Assembly (NCBI RefSeq): GCF_000767615.3 | Contig: NZ_CP009553.3 | Location: 1,488,001-1,552,000, forward strand | Source of the DNA: Pandoraea pnomenusa | GTDB lineage: Bacteria; Pseudomonadota; Gammaproteobacteria; Burkholderiales; Burkholderiaceae | Direction of reading: 5' to 3' | DNA: 64,000 nt | Shown: positions 44,208-53,923 of the stretch, one piece after another | Layout: each line of letters begins with the position of its first letter | Position numbering within the stretch: position 1 is the first letter of the stretch | Notes under the pieces: generated by a model | Told to the model about the DNA's origin: nothing | What the model saw: only the letters and a program-made list of their open reading frames with translations | Databases searched by the model: none | Position numbers and translations under genes: made by a program

Positions 44208-44855
44208 TTACGGGGACAGGCGCGCTACGCGCCACGTTCCATCGGCAAGCCGGAAATACTTGATTCGATCGTGCAGGCGCGATTCGCGGCCTTGCCAGAA
44301 TTCGATGCTCTCCGGCACGAGCCGGTAGCCGCCCCAGTGCGGCGGGCGCGGCGGGGCGTCGCCGAACTGGCGCCGGAAATCCGCTTCGCGCTGCTCGATG
44401 ATGCTGCGATCGGCCACTTCGGCGCTCTGCACCGAGGCCCAGGCGCCCAACCGCGAGCCCACGGGGCGCGAGTGGTAATAGGCGTCGCTTTCCGCTTCGC
44501 TCACCTTGTCGACGCGGCCCTCGATGCGCACCTGGCGCTCGAGTTCGATCCAGTGAAACAGCAGACAACCGTATGGCGTGGCCGCCAGTTCCTGACCCTT
44601 ACGCGACTCGTAATTGGTGAAGAAGGTGAAACCTTGCTCATCGGCACCCTTGATGAGCACGATGCGGGCGTCGGGCTTGCCGTCGGGCGTCACGGTGGCG
44701 AGTGTCATGGCGTTCGGTTCGGCCAGCTGGGCCGCGAGCGCCTGCTCGAACCAGCGTCGAAACTGATCGAACGGGCTGGGCGCCACGTCGGTCTCCGAAA
44801 GGGAGCCGAGGGCATAGTTTTTGCGCAGGTCCGCGAGAGAAAGCGTCTGGGTCAC
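44208..44855 (-). CDS. pdxH: pyridoxamine 5'-phosphate oxidase
   Basis: A 215-residue FMN enzyme making pyridoxal 5'-phosphate, the cofactor needed, for example, by kynureninase. Diagnostic segments are [53 protein letters not shown], and the C-terminal [24 protein letters not shown], seen as [12 protein letters not shown]. Start is uncertain: GTG 44855 gives the usual length; a GTG at 44927 adds 24 unusual residues. Neither has a strong RBS. It lies 113 bases upstream of cfa on the same strand. Confidence 0.92.
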   Translation of the reverse strand: MTQTLSLADLRKNYALGSLSETDVAPSPFDQFRRWFEQALAAQLAEPNAMTLATVTPDGKPDARIVLIKGADEQGFTFFTNYESRKGQELAATPYGCLLFHWIELERQVRIEGRVDKVSEAESDAYYHSRPVGSRLGAWASVQSAEVADRSIIEQREADFRRQFGDAPPRPPHWGGYRLVPESIEFWQGRESRLHDRIKYFRLADGTWRVARLSP

Positions 44856-45225
44856 GACGATCGTTGTCGGTCTGTAGCGGTTGGGGGTTGCGAGACAGTA
44901 TAGCGAAGAGTCAGCCAATGTGCGCACGTGGTGATTTGCCGCATCGCGCCGCGGACGGTTCCCCGAAAGCCAGACAGGGCGGGGATCTCACGCCATGTGC
45001 TTGATATTTAAGGAATGAAATATTTTTTGCCGCGTTGCCGTCGGGGTATTCGTCGGCGGGCGGCGCGGCGTCGCCAAATCCCTCAGGCCGACAGGGGCAT
45101 TGCCATCGATTCGCCGCCGCTGCAACGGGCGGCGGCCGGGGCGCGGGAAATGCCCGGGTTGCCCGCCGACCCGCCTGACCGGAGCGGCCACGGCGGTCAC
45201 CGCGAAACCGAGGGCCGCGTGGGCA

Positions 45226-47307
45226 TCATGGAGCCTCTCGATTCGCGCCGAAGGCGGGGGCGGACGGCGCGGGCTTGCCGGACGTCCTGCCCGGCGCCCG
45301 GGCGGTGCCGTTGGCGTCGGGCACCGGCTTGACCCTGGCCGGATTGCGGCTCGGCGGGCGCTGCAGGTGCGCGAGCAGTTCGCCGCAAGGACTGTCCTTG
45401 CCGGGGCCGAGCTCGAGCAGCGGGATGAGCGCGGTGTACGGGGCGATCACTCCCAGGGCGATGGCGCCGCCGGCGCGTGCCACCAGCGTTGGCACGTTCA
45501 CGCCCACGTCGGGGTGCTTGAAGGTACCGCGCACGTAGAGGGGTGAGCGCAAGGTCAGCAAGCCGAAGTGTTTGGGTTCCGGACGGATCGTCAGATTGAA
45601 GTGCTCGCGCTTGAGATCGACCTGGCCCGTCACGCCGATGCTCGTGTCGTCGGTGTCGATCACGAACGTTCGCGCGTCCATCACACCGTCCTTCACGGCG
45701 AAGTCGGCCGCGGCGCAACGCATCTCGATCTGCTTGTCGCCGAAGAGCTTGGTGAGCACGATGTTGCCGACGTTCAGTCCCAGGTATTCGAGCATCAGCT
45801 TGCTGACCGAGCCGCGGTCGATCAGCGTCTTGATCTCGCCGTCCGACGACCCGGCCAGCGCCGCGATCGAGTTGCCCGTCGCGGTGAGCGCCGCGTCGCC
45901 GTTGACTTCCCCGACGCTCGTTTTCATCAGGTCGACGTCGGGAAGCAACTGCTTCATCTTCAGATGGCGTAGCGACACCTGCGAATCGACCTTCATCGGT
46001 TCGGTCTGGCCATCGAGCACGAGGTTGGACGTGATGCGCCCGCCCGCGACACCGAACTCCAGCGGCTTGAGCGAGAGCACGCCGTCGTCGAGCACCAGGT
46101 GGGTGACGAGGTTGTCGATCGGCAGGCTCTTGTCCTTGATGATCTTGCGGCCGGTGAACTGTACGTCGGCGTCGATGGTGCGCCAGCGATCGGTCTTGAA
46201 CGGGTCGACCGGCAGCACCTTGTCGGACGGCGGCGCTTTCGTCTTTGCGCTCAGGTCGCTGCCGCCCGACGGGTTCTTGCCGCCCACGACCGGGCCGAGG
46301 TCGACCAGTCGCAATTGATTCGACACCACTGCGCCCTGCAGCAGGTTGCGCGGCTGACGCTGACGGAAGACCAGCGTGCCCGACAGGTCGCTCTGGCCGA
46401 CCTTGCCCTGGAAGCGCTCGTAGCGCCATACACCCGCCGTGTGCAACAGATGGCCGTTCGTCTCGTAGGCCGGGGTCTCCGGCAGCAGCACTCCGGTAAT
46501 CGGATACAGGTCGGCCATGGTCGGGCCGGCAAGGCGCAGATGCATGTCCAGGGCGGAGAGGGTAGCCGGGTTGGTAAACGTGCCCTTTGCCGCGATTTGC
46601 GTGCGGCCGATGCGCACGCTCGCGTCGAGCGGATAGGGTTCGCCGGTGTCTTCGAGCGAGAGCACGTCGCCGCCACGCGCCTTGCCCGTCACGGCGACCT
46701 TGCGGAACGTGCCCTTGAGCGTGACGCCGATGCCGTAAGGTGCCTGGCCGTCGATGGTGGCGATGTTGGCGCTCACGTCCAGTTGTTGCGGCACGATGTT
46801 GGCGCGCACCACACCGTCTTCCAGAATCAGCCGGCCAATGCGCAGCTTCCATGGCGAAGGCTCGCCGTTGCCCTTGGCGAATGTCCAGTTGTTGCGCCCG
46901 TCGGCCTGCTCCTCGATGAGTACTTTCGGCGCGGAGAGCGCGACTTCCGGCAGCACCACGTGCTTGTCGAGCAGTGGCAGCCATTCGAGCGAGAAAGTGA
47001 GCCGGCCGAGCGTGATCATGTACGGCGCCTGGCTCCACGCAACATTGCCTAACACGATATCATTCGCGATCAGGCGAGGCCGCGGCAGCCAGCGCCCCAG
47101 TCCCGGGGCCTGCGCGTTCGGCGCCAGCCAGTGCAGCGAGAGGTCGCCCCGGATTTCAAACGGGCGTCCGGTCGCGGTGCTCACTTCCCGGTTGATGAAG
47201 GGCCGGGCGTAGTTCCAGTCAAACCACGTGATGAACGCCGCGAATGCCAGCACGGTGGCGACTATCGTGATCGCCAGCCATTTCAAGGACGTTACCCATC
47301 GCATCAT
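45226..47307 (-). CDS. AsmA-family protein
   Basis: A 693-residue protein with one N-terminal membrane helix (about 7-27, VTSLKWLAITIVATVLAFAA) and a large periplasmic part. The AsmA start ATGRPFEIRGDLSLHW, beta-rich repeats, and the C-terminal AsmA-like domain are present, ending GVIAPYTALIPLLELGPGKD. The last 60 residues are Pro/Arg-rich. The family includes proteins that carry or insert phospholipids between membranes. Start codon choice is 47307 or 47304; either way it overlaps the divergent tcdA start. Confidence 0.85.
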   Translation of the reverse strand: MMRWVTSLKWLAITIVATVLAFAAFITWFDWNYARPFINREVSTATGRPFEIRGDLSLHWLAPNAQAPGLGRWLPRPRLIANDIVLGNVAWSQAPYMITLGRLTFSLEWLPLLDKHVVLPEVALSAPKVLIEEQADGRNNWTFAKGNGEPSPWKLRIGRLILEDGVVRANIVPQQLDVSANIATIDGQAPYGIGVTLKGTFRKVAVTGKARGGDVLSLEDTGEPYPLDASVRIGRTQIAAKGTFTNPATLSALDMHLRLAGPTMADLYPITGVLLPETPAYETNGHLLHTAGVWRYERFQGKVGQSDLSGTLVFRQRQPRNLLQGAVVSNQLRLVDLGPVVGGKNPSGGSDLSAKTKAPPSDKVLPVDPFKTDRWRTIDADVQFTGRKIIKDKSLPIDNLVTHLVLDDGVLSLKPLEFGVAGGRITSNLVLDGQTEPMKVDSQVSLRHLKMKQLLPDVDLMKTSVGEVNGDAALTATGNSIAALAGSSDGEIKTLIDRGSVSKLMLEYLGLNVGNIVLTKLFGDKQIEMRCAAADFAVKDGVMDARTFVIDTDDTSIGVTGQVDLKREHFNLTIRPEPKHFGLLTLRSPLYVRGTFKHPDVGVNVPTLVARAGGAIALGVIAPYTALIPLLELGPGKDSPCGELLAHLQRPPSRNPARVKPVPDANGTARAPGRTSGKPAPSAPAFGANREAP

Positions 47308-48142
47308 GAACAGTACCCCGTCGATCGTTGTTGCTCCGGTGCCCGCCACGCCATCGGAGGTGGATTTTGACGCGAATCGCCGCTTCGGCGGGATTGCGCG
47401 CTTGTACGGTGACGACGGTCTCGAGCGTTTGCGCGAAGCGCACGTGGCCGTCATCGGCATCGGCGGCGTCGGCTCGTGGGTGGCGGAGGCGTTGGCGCGA
47501 AGCGCCGTGGGCCGGCTCACCCTCATCGATCTCGACAACGTCGCCGAAAGCAATACCAATCGTCAGGTGCACGCACTCGATGGCAACTTCGGCAAACCGA
47601 AAGTCGCCGCGATGGCCGAGCGGGTCATGGCCATCAATCCTGCCTGCCAGCTTACGCTTGTCGAAGACTTCGTGGAGCTCGAGAATCTCGACGCCATGTT
47701 GGGCGTTGGATTCGACTGGGTGGTCGATGCCATTGACAGCGTTCGCGTGAAGACTGCGCTGATCGCATGGTGCGTGGCGCATGCGCAGCGCCTGATCACC
47801 ATCGGCGGGGCTGGCGGTCAGATAGATCCGACACGCATCCGCATCGACGATCTCACTCGCACGATCCAGGATCCATTGCTGGCAAAAGTGCGTGCGCAAT
47901 TGCGCAAGCAACATGGGTTTGTCCGTGGCCCGAAAGCCAAGTTCAATGTGCCCGCCGTGTACTCCGATGAACCGCTTCGCTATCCCGAGGCCGTGTGCAC
48001 GCCGGGCGAAACGCCCGACGACGCCGCGGGTCCGCAGGGACTGAATTGCGCGGGTTTCGGCTCGAGCATGTGTGTGACAGCGACATTCGGCATGGCCGCC
48101 GCCGCGCACGTTCTCAAGGGCGTTACCCGGGTGCGCGCCTGA
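47306..48142 (+). CDS. tcdA: tRNA threonylcarbamoyladenosine dehydratase (TcdA/CsdL)
   Basis: A 278-residue E1-like enzyme that cyclises t6A37 in tRNA to ct6A using ATP. The nucleotide-binding motif is VIGIGGVGSWVAEALARSAVG, seen as IGIGGVGSWVAEALAR; LIDLDNVAESNTNRQ, DAIDSVRVKTALI and the C-terminal GSSMCVTATFG are further hallmarks. The ATG at 47306 overlaps the divergent AsmA start. The frame continues upstream to 47228 but that would lie within AsmA. AAGGAC at 47285 is a distant, weak RBS. Confidence 0.93.
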   Translation: MNSTPSIVVAPVPATPSEVDFDANRRFGGIARLYGDDGLERLREAHVAVIGIGGVGSWVAEALARSAVGRLTLIDLDNVAESNTNRQVHALDGNFGKPKVAAMAERVMAINPACQLTLVEDFVELENLDAMLGVGFDWVVDAIDSVRVKTALIAWCVAHAQRLITIGGAGGQIDPTRIRIDDLTRTIQDPLLAKVRAQLRKQHGFVRGPKAKFNVPAVYSDEPLRYPEAVCTPGETPDDAAGPQGLNCAGFGSSMCVTATFGMAAAAHVLKGVTRVRA

Positions 48143-48262
48143 CGGCAAAATTTTCCCAAGCCGTGTGCGTCGTGTCTGTAACTAAAGGTTACGGATGAAG
48201 GGGTGATGAGCAGGGGCATCGCGACCGACGTTGTCGCGGCTGTCGCAAGAGACAAAAGAAAA

Positions 48263-48294
48263 ACGGCCGGATCGGTCCATCGACGTCCGGCCGT
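48263..48294 (-). terminator. terminator of fadD (reverse strand)
   Basis: A 9-bp stem (48263-48271 with 48286-48294, 14-base loop). On the reverse strand it is followed by TTTTTCTTTT, so it ends fadD transcription about 90 bases after that gene's stop. It may also stop tcdA transcripts. Confidence 0.8.
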
Positions 48295-48386
48295 GGTTCA
48301 TGAGGTGCGATGTCCGGTGACGTGCCGCTCGCGCCGCTTTCACCGTTTCGTTATGCATGACGAAGCCATCGGACCTCGCACGATGA

Positions 48387-50039
48387 TCAGCGAAGTTCGC
48401 GGCGCAGGACCTTGCCCACCGGTGTCTTCGGCAGTTCGGTGCGGAATTCGATCACGTGCGGCACCTTGTAGTTCGTCAGGTGCTGCCGGCAAAAGTCGAT
48501 CACGATCTTCTCGCTCAGGTCCTGCGACTTCTTGACGATCACCGCCTTGACGGCTTCGCCCGTGCGCTCGCTCGGCACGCCCACGACCGCCGACTCCAGC
48601 ACGCCCGGACACATCGCGAGCACGGCTTCCACTTCGTTGGGATACACGTTGAAGCCCGACACGATGATCATGTCCTTCTTCCGGTCGGTGATGCGCACAT
48701 AGCCCAGCTCGTCCATCGTACCGATGTCGCCGGTGCGCAGCCAGCCGTCGGGCGTGATCGTTTTCGCTGTCTCGTCGGGGCGGTGCCAATAGCCTTTCAT
48801 CACCTGCGGCCCACGCACGCAGATTTCACCTTCCTGGCCGTAGCCGAGCGCTTCGTTGGCATCATTGCGGATGCTCACTTCAGTCGACGAGATCGGCAGG
48901 CCGATCGAGCCGTTGAACTCGCTGCCCATCGGATTGATACAGACGGCGGGCGACGTCTCGGTGAGGCCGTACGCCTCGATCAGCGGATGCCCGGTGGTCT
49001 TTTGCCAGCGTTCGGCGACCGCGCGTTGTACGGCGGCGCCGCCGCCCAGCGCGCACTTGAGCGAGCTGAAGTCGAGCTGATCGAAGCCGGGGGTGTTGAG
49101 CAGGCCGTTGAAGAGCGTGTTCACGCCGGTCACGAACGTGAACTTCCACTTGCCGAGCTCCTTGACGAAGCCGGGCATGTCGCGCGGGTTGGTGATCAGC
49201 AGGTTGAGCGCGCCCAGTTGCAGAAACACCAGGCAGTTCGCTGTGAGGCAGAAGATGTGATACAGGGGCAGGGCGGTGACGATGATCTCCTCGCCTTCCT
49301 CCAGACCGGAGCCGATCCAGGCGCGCGCCTGCAGCATGTTGGCGATCATGTTGCGGTGCGTGAGCATGGCGCCCTTGGCCACGCCGGTCGTGCCGCCGGT
49401 GTATTGCAGGAAGGCGATGTCGTCGTGACCCAGTTGGGCCTCGTCGTGCTTCGCACGAGCGCCTCGCGCCAGGGCGGTGCGGAACGGCACCGCGTGCGCG
49501 ATGTTCCACTCCGGCACCATCTTCTTCACGTGGCGCACGACGTAGTTCACGATCCAGCGTTTCGGGGCGGGCACCAGGTCGCCGATGGCGGTGGTGATCA
49601 CATGCTTGACCGGCGTATTCGGGAGCGCTTTTTGCAGCGTGGCGGCGAAGTTTTCGATGACGACGATGGCGCCGCAGCCCGCGTCCTTGAGTTGGTGCTC
49701 GAGCTCGCCCGCCGTGTATAGCGGGTTCACGTTCACCACGACCATGCCGGCACGGAGAATGCCGAAGACCGCCACCGGGTACTGGAGCAGGTTAGGCGAC
49801 ATGATGGCCACGCGCGAGCCGCGTTCGAGCCCGGGCAGGCTTTGCATGTAGGCGGCAAAGTCACGCGACTTGCGCTCGAGTTCGGCAAACGTCATCGTCA
49901 CCCCAAGGTTGGTGAACGACGGACGATCCGCAAACTTGCGGCAGCTTTGCAGGAACAGATCGTTCAGCGAACGGTACTGGTTGACGTCGATCTCGGCCGG
50001 CACGCCGGGCGGGTAGCTCTTGAGCCAGACTTTTTCCAT
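48387..50039 (-). CDS. fadD: long-chain fatty-acid--CoA ligase
   Basis: A 550-residue AMP-forming ligase that activates fatty acids for beta-oxidation. The P-loop is YTGGTTGVAKGA (about 214-225), then EAYGLTETSPAVC, DGWLRTGDIGTMDELGYV, the FACS region RKKDMIIVSGFNVYPNE and the C-terminal lysine TPVGKVLRREL. The N-terminus MEKVWLKSYPPGVPAEI is typical FadD. AAGGAGG lies eight bases before the ATG. It is monocistronic with its own terminator. Confidence 0.95.
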   Translation of the reverse strand: MEKVWLKSYPPGVPAEIDVNQYRSLNDLFLQSCRKFADRPSFTNLGVTMTFAELERKSRDFAAYMQSLPGLERGSRVAIMSPNLLQYPVAVFGILRAGMVVVNVNPLYTAGELEHQLKDAGCGAIVVIENFAATLQKALPNTPVKHVITTAIGDLVPAPKRWIVNYVVRHVKKMVPEWNIAHAVPFRTALARGARAKHDEAQLGHDDIAFLQYTGGTTGVAKGAMLTHRNMIANMLQARAWIGSGLEEGEEIIVTALPLYHIFCLTANCLVFLQLGALNLLITNPRDMPGFVKELGKWKFTFVTGVNTLFNGLLNTPGFDQLDFSSLKCALGGGAAVQRAVAERWQKTTGHPLIEAYGLTETSPAVCINPMGSEFNGSIGLPISSTEVSIRNDANEALGYGQEGEICVRGPQVMKGYWHRPDETAKTITPDGWLRTGDIGTMDELGYVRITDRKKDMIIVSGFNVYPNEVEAVLAMCPGVLESAVVGVPSERTGEAVKAVIVKKSQDLSEKIVIDFCRQHLTNYKVPHVIEFRTELPKTPVGKVLRRELR

Positions 50040-50408
50040 GAGCGCCTCCTTGAATTTGGTTTTTATCGCATCGTCGTCGCCGGGGGAAGAGCCTGGGCGC
50101 GCGGTGCGTCATTTGATCGCATTGCTTGCGGCGAAGCGAGAGCGGGGGCCGCGCCCGGGCGTCTCGTTCCCGTTGCGGTCTCGCGTGCGCGGTGGACGCA
50201 CTCGTCGTTGCGTTGCAAAAAGCCGTAGCATACCGTGCCGTCTCCGGTGCGAGCACATGGAAAGCCCTGATTTGATGCGGGTTTGCGTGGAGTGTTTGCT
50301 CTAGCGGCAAAGTCTTGCCAGTGGAGGGGATTCCGCGCTAATCCCGCATGGAATGACCGAAGCGACGGTCAAATCGGGGGTGCGCGGCAAAAGAGTTGCA
50401 AAAAACAC
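50040..50408. other. fadD upstream region without a gene
   Basis: About 370 bases between the fadD start and the tRNA promoter. No convincing coding sequence, operator or repeat was seen. Confidence 0.4.
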
Positions 50409-50437
50409 TTGCGTGACGGGGCGGTTTCTTACATAAT
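50409..50437 (+). promoter_or_regulatory. promoter of the tRNA-Arg genes
   Basis: TTGCGT (50409-50414) and CATAAT (50432-50437) are 17 bases apart, ending 14 bases before the first tRNA. Confidence 0.55.
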
Positions 50438-50451
50438 TCTGTTCTCACAGC

Positions 50452-50528
50452 GCGGCTGTAGCTCAGTTGGATAGAGTACTTGGCTACGAACCAAGGGGTC
50501 GTGGGTTCGAATCCTGCCAGCCGCGCCA
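50452..50528 (+). tRNA. tRNA-Arg (anticodon ACG), first copy
   Basis: A 77-base cloverleaf with encoded CCA. Acceptor arms GCGGCTG and CAGCCGC pair fully; the D arm is GCTC/GAGT; the anticodon stem CTTGG/CCAAG holds loop CTACGAA (anticodon ACG); the T loop is TTCGAAT. Decodes CGU, and after A34 deamination also CGC and CGA. Confidence 0.97.
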
Positions 50529-50539
50529 TCTTATTTCGA

Positions 50540-50567
50540 GGGTCTCCTCACGGGGAGGCCCTTAGTT
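50540..50567 (+). terminator. stem-loop between the two tRNA genes
   Basis: An 8-bp stem (50540-50547 with 50554-50561, one G-T pair) followed by a T-rich stretch. It could end part of the transcripts from the first tRNA. Confidence 0.6.
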
Positions 50568-50623
50568 TTTCGGGAATGCCGATCAGCAGCAGGATCGTCT
50601 GACAGGTGTCTCGCGCAGTACGT

Positions 50624-50700
50624 GCGGCTGTAGCTCAGTTGGATAGAGTACTTGGCTACGAACCAAGGGGTCGTGGGTTCGAATCCTGCCAGCCGCGCCA
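50624..50700 (+). tRNA. tRNA-Arg (anticodon ACG), second identical copy
   Basis: Identical over all 77 bases to the copy at 50452-50528, 95 bases downstream. Same ACG anticodon and encoded CCA. No separate clear promoter was identified between them. Confidence 0.97.
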
Positions 50701-50713
50701 ACTCAGTTGGCAG

Positions 50714-50749
50714 AAACGCTCCAGAGGCGAAAGCTTCTGGAGCGTTTTT
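50714..50749. terminator. strong terminator after the tRNA pair
   Basis: A 15-bp stem (50714-50728 with 50733-50747, one G-T pair) with a GAAA tetraloop and a T-run. It also faces the end of the channel gene on the other strand, so it likely works in both directions. Confidence 0.88.
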
Positions 50750-50774
50750 CGTTTGGGTGGACGAAAGCTGTCGC

Positions 50775-52331
50775 CTAGACGCCCGCAGGCCCCTGACTCG
50801 GCACGGGAGAAGGCGCCGCCGAAGCCGGCACTTGCGAAGTGTCCGACGTGTCCGACATGTGTGTCGTTTCCGGCCCGACCTGCCACCCCAGTCCCAGCGC
50901 CTTTTGCAGCGTGACGAACGACTTCAGCAACTGCGCGTCGCCCGCGACACGATCCTGTTCGGCCGAGAAGCGCGTGCGCTCGGCGTCGAGCCAGTCGAGC
51001 GTGCTGGCGGTGCCGGCGCGATAGCGCTGCCGGGTCAGCGTGGCCGCGCGCGTCGCCGAGGCTTCCACGCTGCGCAGGCGGTAGACGTTTTCCCGCTGAT
51101 GCCCGTATCGCGCGAGCGCCACGTCGGCATCGCGCAGCGCGCCCAAAACCGTGCTTTCGTACTTCGCCTGCGCCTGATCGCGACCGGCTTTCGCGCCGTC
51201 CACGCCGGCTTGCGTGCGGCCGAAGTCGAGCACGTTCCATTGCAGACGCGGCATCGCCATCCAACTGAAGTTTTCCTTGCGCACCAAATGACCCGGATCC
51301 AGCGCCGAGTATCCGAGTTCACCCATGAGAGAGAGCTTCGGGAACCAGTTCGCGGTCTGCACGCCGATCTGGGCGTTCTGCGACGCGAGGCGTCGCTCGG
51401 CGGCGCGAATATCCGGGCGGGCCTGCAATAGCGCGGACGGATCACCGATCGCGACCTTGGCTGGCACGCTGGGCAAGGTCTTGGGCGCTTTGAGTGCCGC
51501 GTCGAGTGCGCCGGGCGCGCGGCCCGTGAGCAGTGCCAACTGATCGAGCGATTCGATGACATCGGCCTCGAGCGGGAGCACGCGCGACTGCGTTTGTTCC
51601 ACTTGCGTGACGAGCCGTTCGACGTCGAGCTCCGACGCTACCCCACCCGCGCGACGCTGGCGCGTGAGATCGAGCATTTCCCCTTCGAGCTGCGCCGAAT
51701 CGCGCACGAGTGCCAGGCGAGCCTGCTGATCGCGCAGTGCAACGTATGTCTGCGCCACTTCGGCGGCGAGCTGCACGTGTGCGTCGGCAAGGTCTTCCGA
51801 GGCGGCATCGGCGTCGGCGCTGGCCGCTTCCACGGCGCGGCGCGTTCCGCCGAAGAGATCGATTTCCCAACTGGCGTCGAACCCGGCGAGATACAGATCG
51901 AGCGGACCGCGCCCGCCGCCCCCTCCACGGTTTCCACCGTCTTCGCCAGTTTGTCCGCCGAGCAGGCTCAGATCGGGCGAACGCGTGCGCACCATGGTGA
52001 GGTCGACGCCGGCCTTCGGCAGCAGATCGGCCTGATGGCTGCGCAAGCTCGCGCGCGATTGACGCACCTTTGCCTGCGCCGCGCGAATGTCGGGACTGCG
52101 CGCGATGGCATCGTCGATGAGTGCCGTGAGCTGGGCGTCGCCAAGCGCCGTCCACCAACGTGCGACGCCGGGCGCATGCGCCTCGACGCCTTCGCCGGCG
52201 TGTGCGAAGGTGCCGCCTGCACGCAGCGCCTCGCCCGCGACCTCGGGTGCGCCGTGGTAGTCGGGGCCGACGGTACAACCGGTGACGAGCAGGGCCGCCG
52301 CGATGGCCAGCGTTCTGATGGGAAGGGTCAT
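50775..52331 (-). CDS. outer-membrane efflux channel lipoprotein (NodT/OprM family)
   Basis: A 518-residue TolC-like channel with lipoprotein signal LLVTGCTVGPDY (cysteine at about 19). OEP repeats carry FDASWEIDLFGGTRRAVEAA and RPDIRAAERRLASQNAQIG, the usual NodT-family landmarks. A Gly/Asn-rich insert (DGGNRGGGGGRG) interrupts the first repeat. The C-terminus is Pro/Ser/Thr-rich. It starts six bases after the MFS gene stop and ends the adaptor-pump-channel operon. Confidence 0.9.
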   Translation of the reverse strand: MTLPIRTLAIAAALLVTGCTVGPDYHGAPEVAGEALRAGGTFAHAGEGVEAHAPGVARWWTALGDAQLTALIDDAIARSPDIRAAQAKVRQSRASLRSHQADLLPKAGVDLTMVRTRSPDLSLLGGQTGEDGGNRGGGGGRGPLDLYLAGFDASWEIDLFGGTRRAVEAASADADAASEDLADAHVQLAAEVAQTYVALRDQQARLALVRDSAQLEGEMLDLTRQRRAGGVASELDVERLVTQVEQTQSRVLPLEADVIESLDQLALLTGRAPGALDAALKAPKTLPSVPAKVAIGDPSALLQARPDIRAAERRLASQNAQIGVQTANWFPKLSLMGELGYSALDPGHLVRKENFSWMAMPRLQWNVLDFGRTQAGVDGAKAGRDQAQAKYESTVLGALRDADVALARYGHQRENVYRLRSVEASATRAATLTRQRYRAGTASTLDWLDAERTRFSAEQDRVAGDAQLLKSFVTLQKALGLGWQVGPETTHMSDTSDTSQVPASAAPSPVPSQGPAGV

Positions 52332-52336
52332 GTCGT

Positions 52337-53923
52337 TCAATGCCCGCCGGCACTGAAGCCGGTCGGTTGCTTGAGCATCAGGGCAAGCGGCACGCAAAGC
52401 AGCAGTGCAATACCCAGTGCGTAGAAAGTTTCGGAAAATGTGATCACGCTGGCCTGCCGTGCGATCTCGGCGGCAAGCTGCGCAGTCGCCTGAAGTTGCG
52501 CGTGCACCATGTCCCCCGATTGTGCGAAGAAGCCCGCCGCGTTGGCCGCGAGGTGCTCCTGGCCCAAGGGGCTGTTGGCGGTGATGGTCTCGCGCAGCAT
52601 GGCGTCGTGATAATCGGTGCGGCGGTCGATCAGCGTGCCGAGCAGGGCCAGCCCGACCGAGCCGCCGAGGTTGCGGGCCATGTTGTACAACCCGGCGGCG
52701 TCGCCCGCATCCTGAGCGTCGACCGCCGCCATCGAGGCCTGGTTGAGCGGCATCATCGCGAGCATCTGTCCCACGCCGCGCAGCAGTTGCGACACGGTGA
52801 AGTCGTGACCCACGCTCTGGGCGGTGAGGTCGATGTCGAGCATGCAACTGCCGAAGAAGCAGAGCAGCCCGAGAATCACGAGCAGGCGAATGTCGACACG
52901 GCTGATGAGCCGCGGCAGGAACGGCATCATCAGAAAGGCGGGCAAACCCGAGAGCAGCATGATGTTGCCCGATTGCTGTGCGTTGTAGCCCGCGATCGTC
53001 GCGAGAAACTGCGGCAGCAGATACGACACGCCGTACAGGCCCGCCCCTACCGTGAAGACGATGTAGATGACGCTGGCGTAATTGCGGTTGCCGAGCAGCG
53101 AGAGCTTGACGATCGGCTTCTCGGCCGTGAACTGCGCCACCAGCATCATGCCGATGCCGAGCACCGAGAGCGCCGTGAGCCAGATGATCATGTGCGAGTC
53201 GAACCAGCGCTCGCGCTGACCTTCCTCGAGCACCACGGTAAGCGAGCTCAGGCCGATGGTCAGTCCCACGATCCCCAGCCAGTCCGCCTTGAAGAACGCC
53301 TGAAGGTCGGTCGGCTCGCGCTCGAGGCCCAGCATGAGCAGCGCGACGATCGCCGCGGAAATCGGCAGGTTCAGGAAGAAGCACCAGCGCCAGTTGGCGT
53401 TCTCCGTCAACCAGCCACCGACCACCGGCCCGAGTAGTGGGCCGAGCAGCACGATCAGGCCGAACATCGCCATGCCCACGGGCATCTGATGACGCGGCAG
53501 GCGCGTACGGATGATCATCTGGGCGGTCGGAATCATCGCGCCGCCGGCAAACCCTTGCCCGACGCGTCCGACGATCATCTCCGCCAGGCTGCCCGATGCG
53601 CCGCACATCATCGAGAAGAGCGTGAAGAACACGGCGTTGAGCATCAGGAAACGTCGCAGTCCGAGCACGCGCGTGAGCCACGCGGCGAGCGGAATCATCA
53701 CGATCTCCGACATCAGGTAGCCCGTCGAGATCCAGGTGCCCTCGGTGCCTGACGCCCCGATCTGCCCCTGAATCTGTGGCAGCGCCGAGTTCGTGATGGA
53801 GATGTCGAGCGTGGCGAGCAGGGCACCGAGCGCCCCGGCGGCCACCGCCACCCAGTCCGCTGCCGACGCATTGCGCGGCAGGGCGCCGGGCGTCGCGGCA
53901 CCTGGCAGGCTGACGTCAGCCAT
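52337..53923 (-). CDS. DHA2-family MFS drug exporter (EmrB type)
   Basis: A 528-residue transporter with 14 predicted helices. Motifs are LDISITNSALPQIQGQIG, WISTGYLMSEIVMIPLAAW, GRVGQGFAGGAMIP and motif C-like GPLLGPVVGGWLTE. It works with the HlyD-type adaptor and the NodT-type channel next to it, giving an EmrAB-TolC-like tripartite pump. The ATG at 53923 overlaps the adaptor stop by eight bases. An in-frame start at 53962 would lie inside the adaptor gene. Confidence 0.93.
   Translation of the reverse strand: MADVSLPGAATPGALPRNASAADWVAVAAGALGALLATLDISITNSALPQIQGQIGASGTEGTWISTGYLMSEIVMIPLAAWLTRVLGLRRFLMLNAVFFTLFSMMCGASGSLAEMIVGRVGQGFAGGAMIPTAQMIIRTRLPRHQMPVGMAMFGLIVLLGPLLGPVVGGWLTENANWRWCFFLNLPISAAIVALLMLGLEREPTDLQAFFKADWLGIVGLTIGLSSLTVVLEEGQRERWFDSHMIIWLTALSVLGIGMMLVAQFTAEKPIVKLSLLGNRNYASVIYIVFTVGAGLYGVSYLLPQFLATIAGYNAQQSGNIMLLSGLPAFLMMPFLPRLISRVDIRLLVILGLLCFFGSCMLDIDLTAQSVGHDFTVSQLLRGVGQMLAMMPLNQASMAAVDAQDAGDAAGLYNMARNLGGSVGLALLGTLIDRRTDYHDAMLRETITANSPLGQEHLAANAAGFFAQSGDMVHAQLQATAQLAAEIARQASVITFSETFYALGIALLLCVPLALMLKQPTGFSAGGH

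Noticed and set aside
50452..50700. tRNA pair considered as the boundary of an integrated island
   Set aside because: No integrase, phage or transfer gene and no composition shift is seen on either side; neighbours are core-type genes and an efflux operon.
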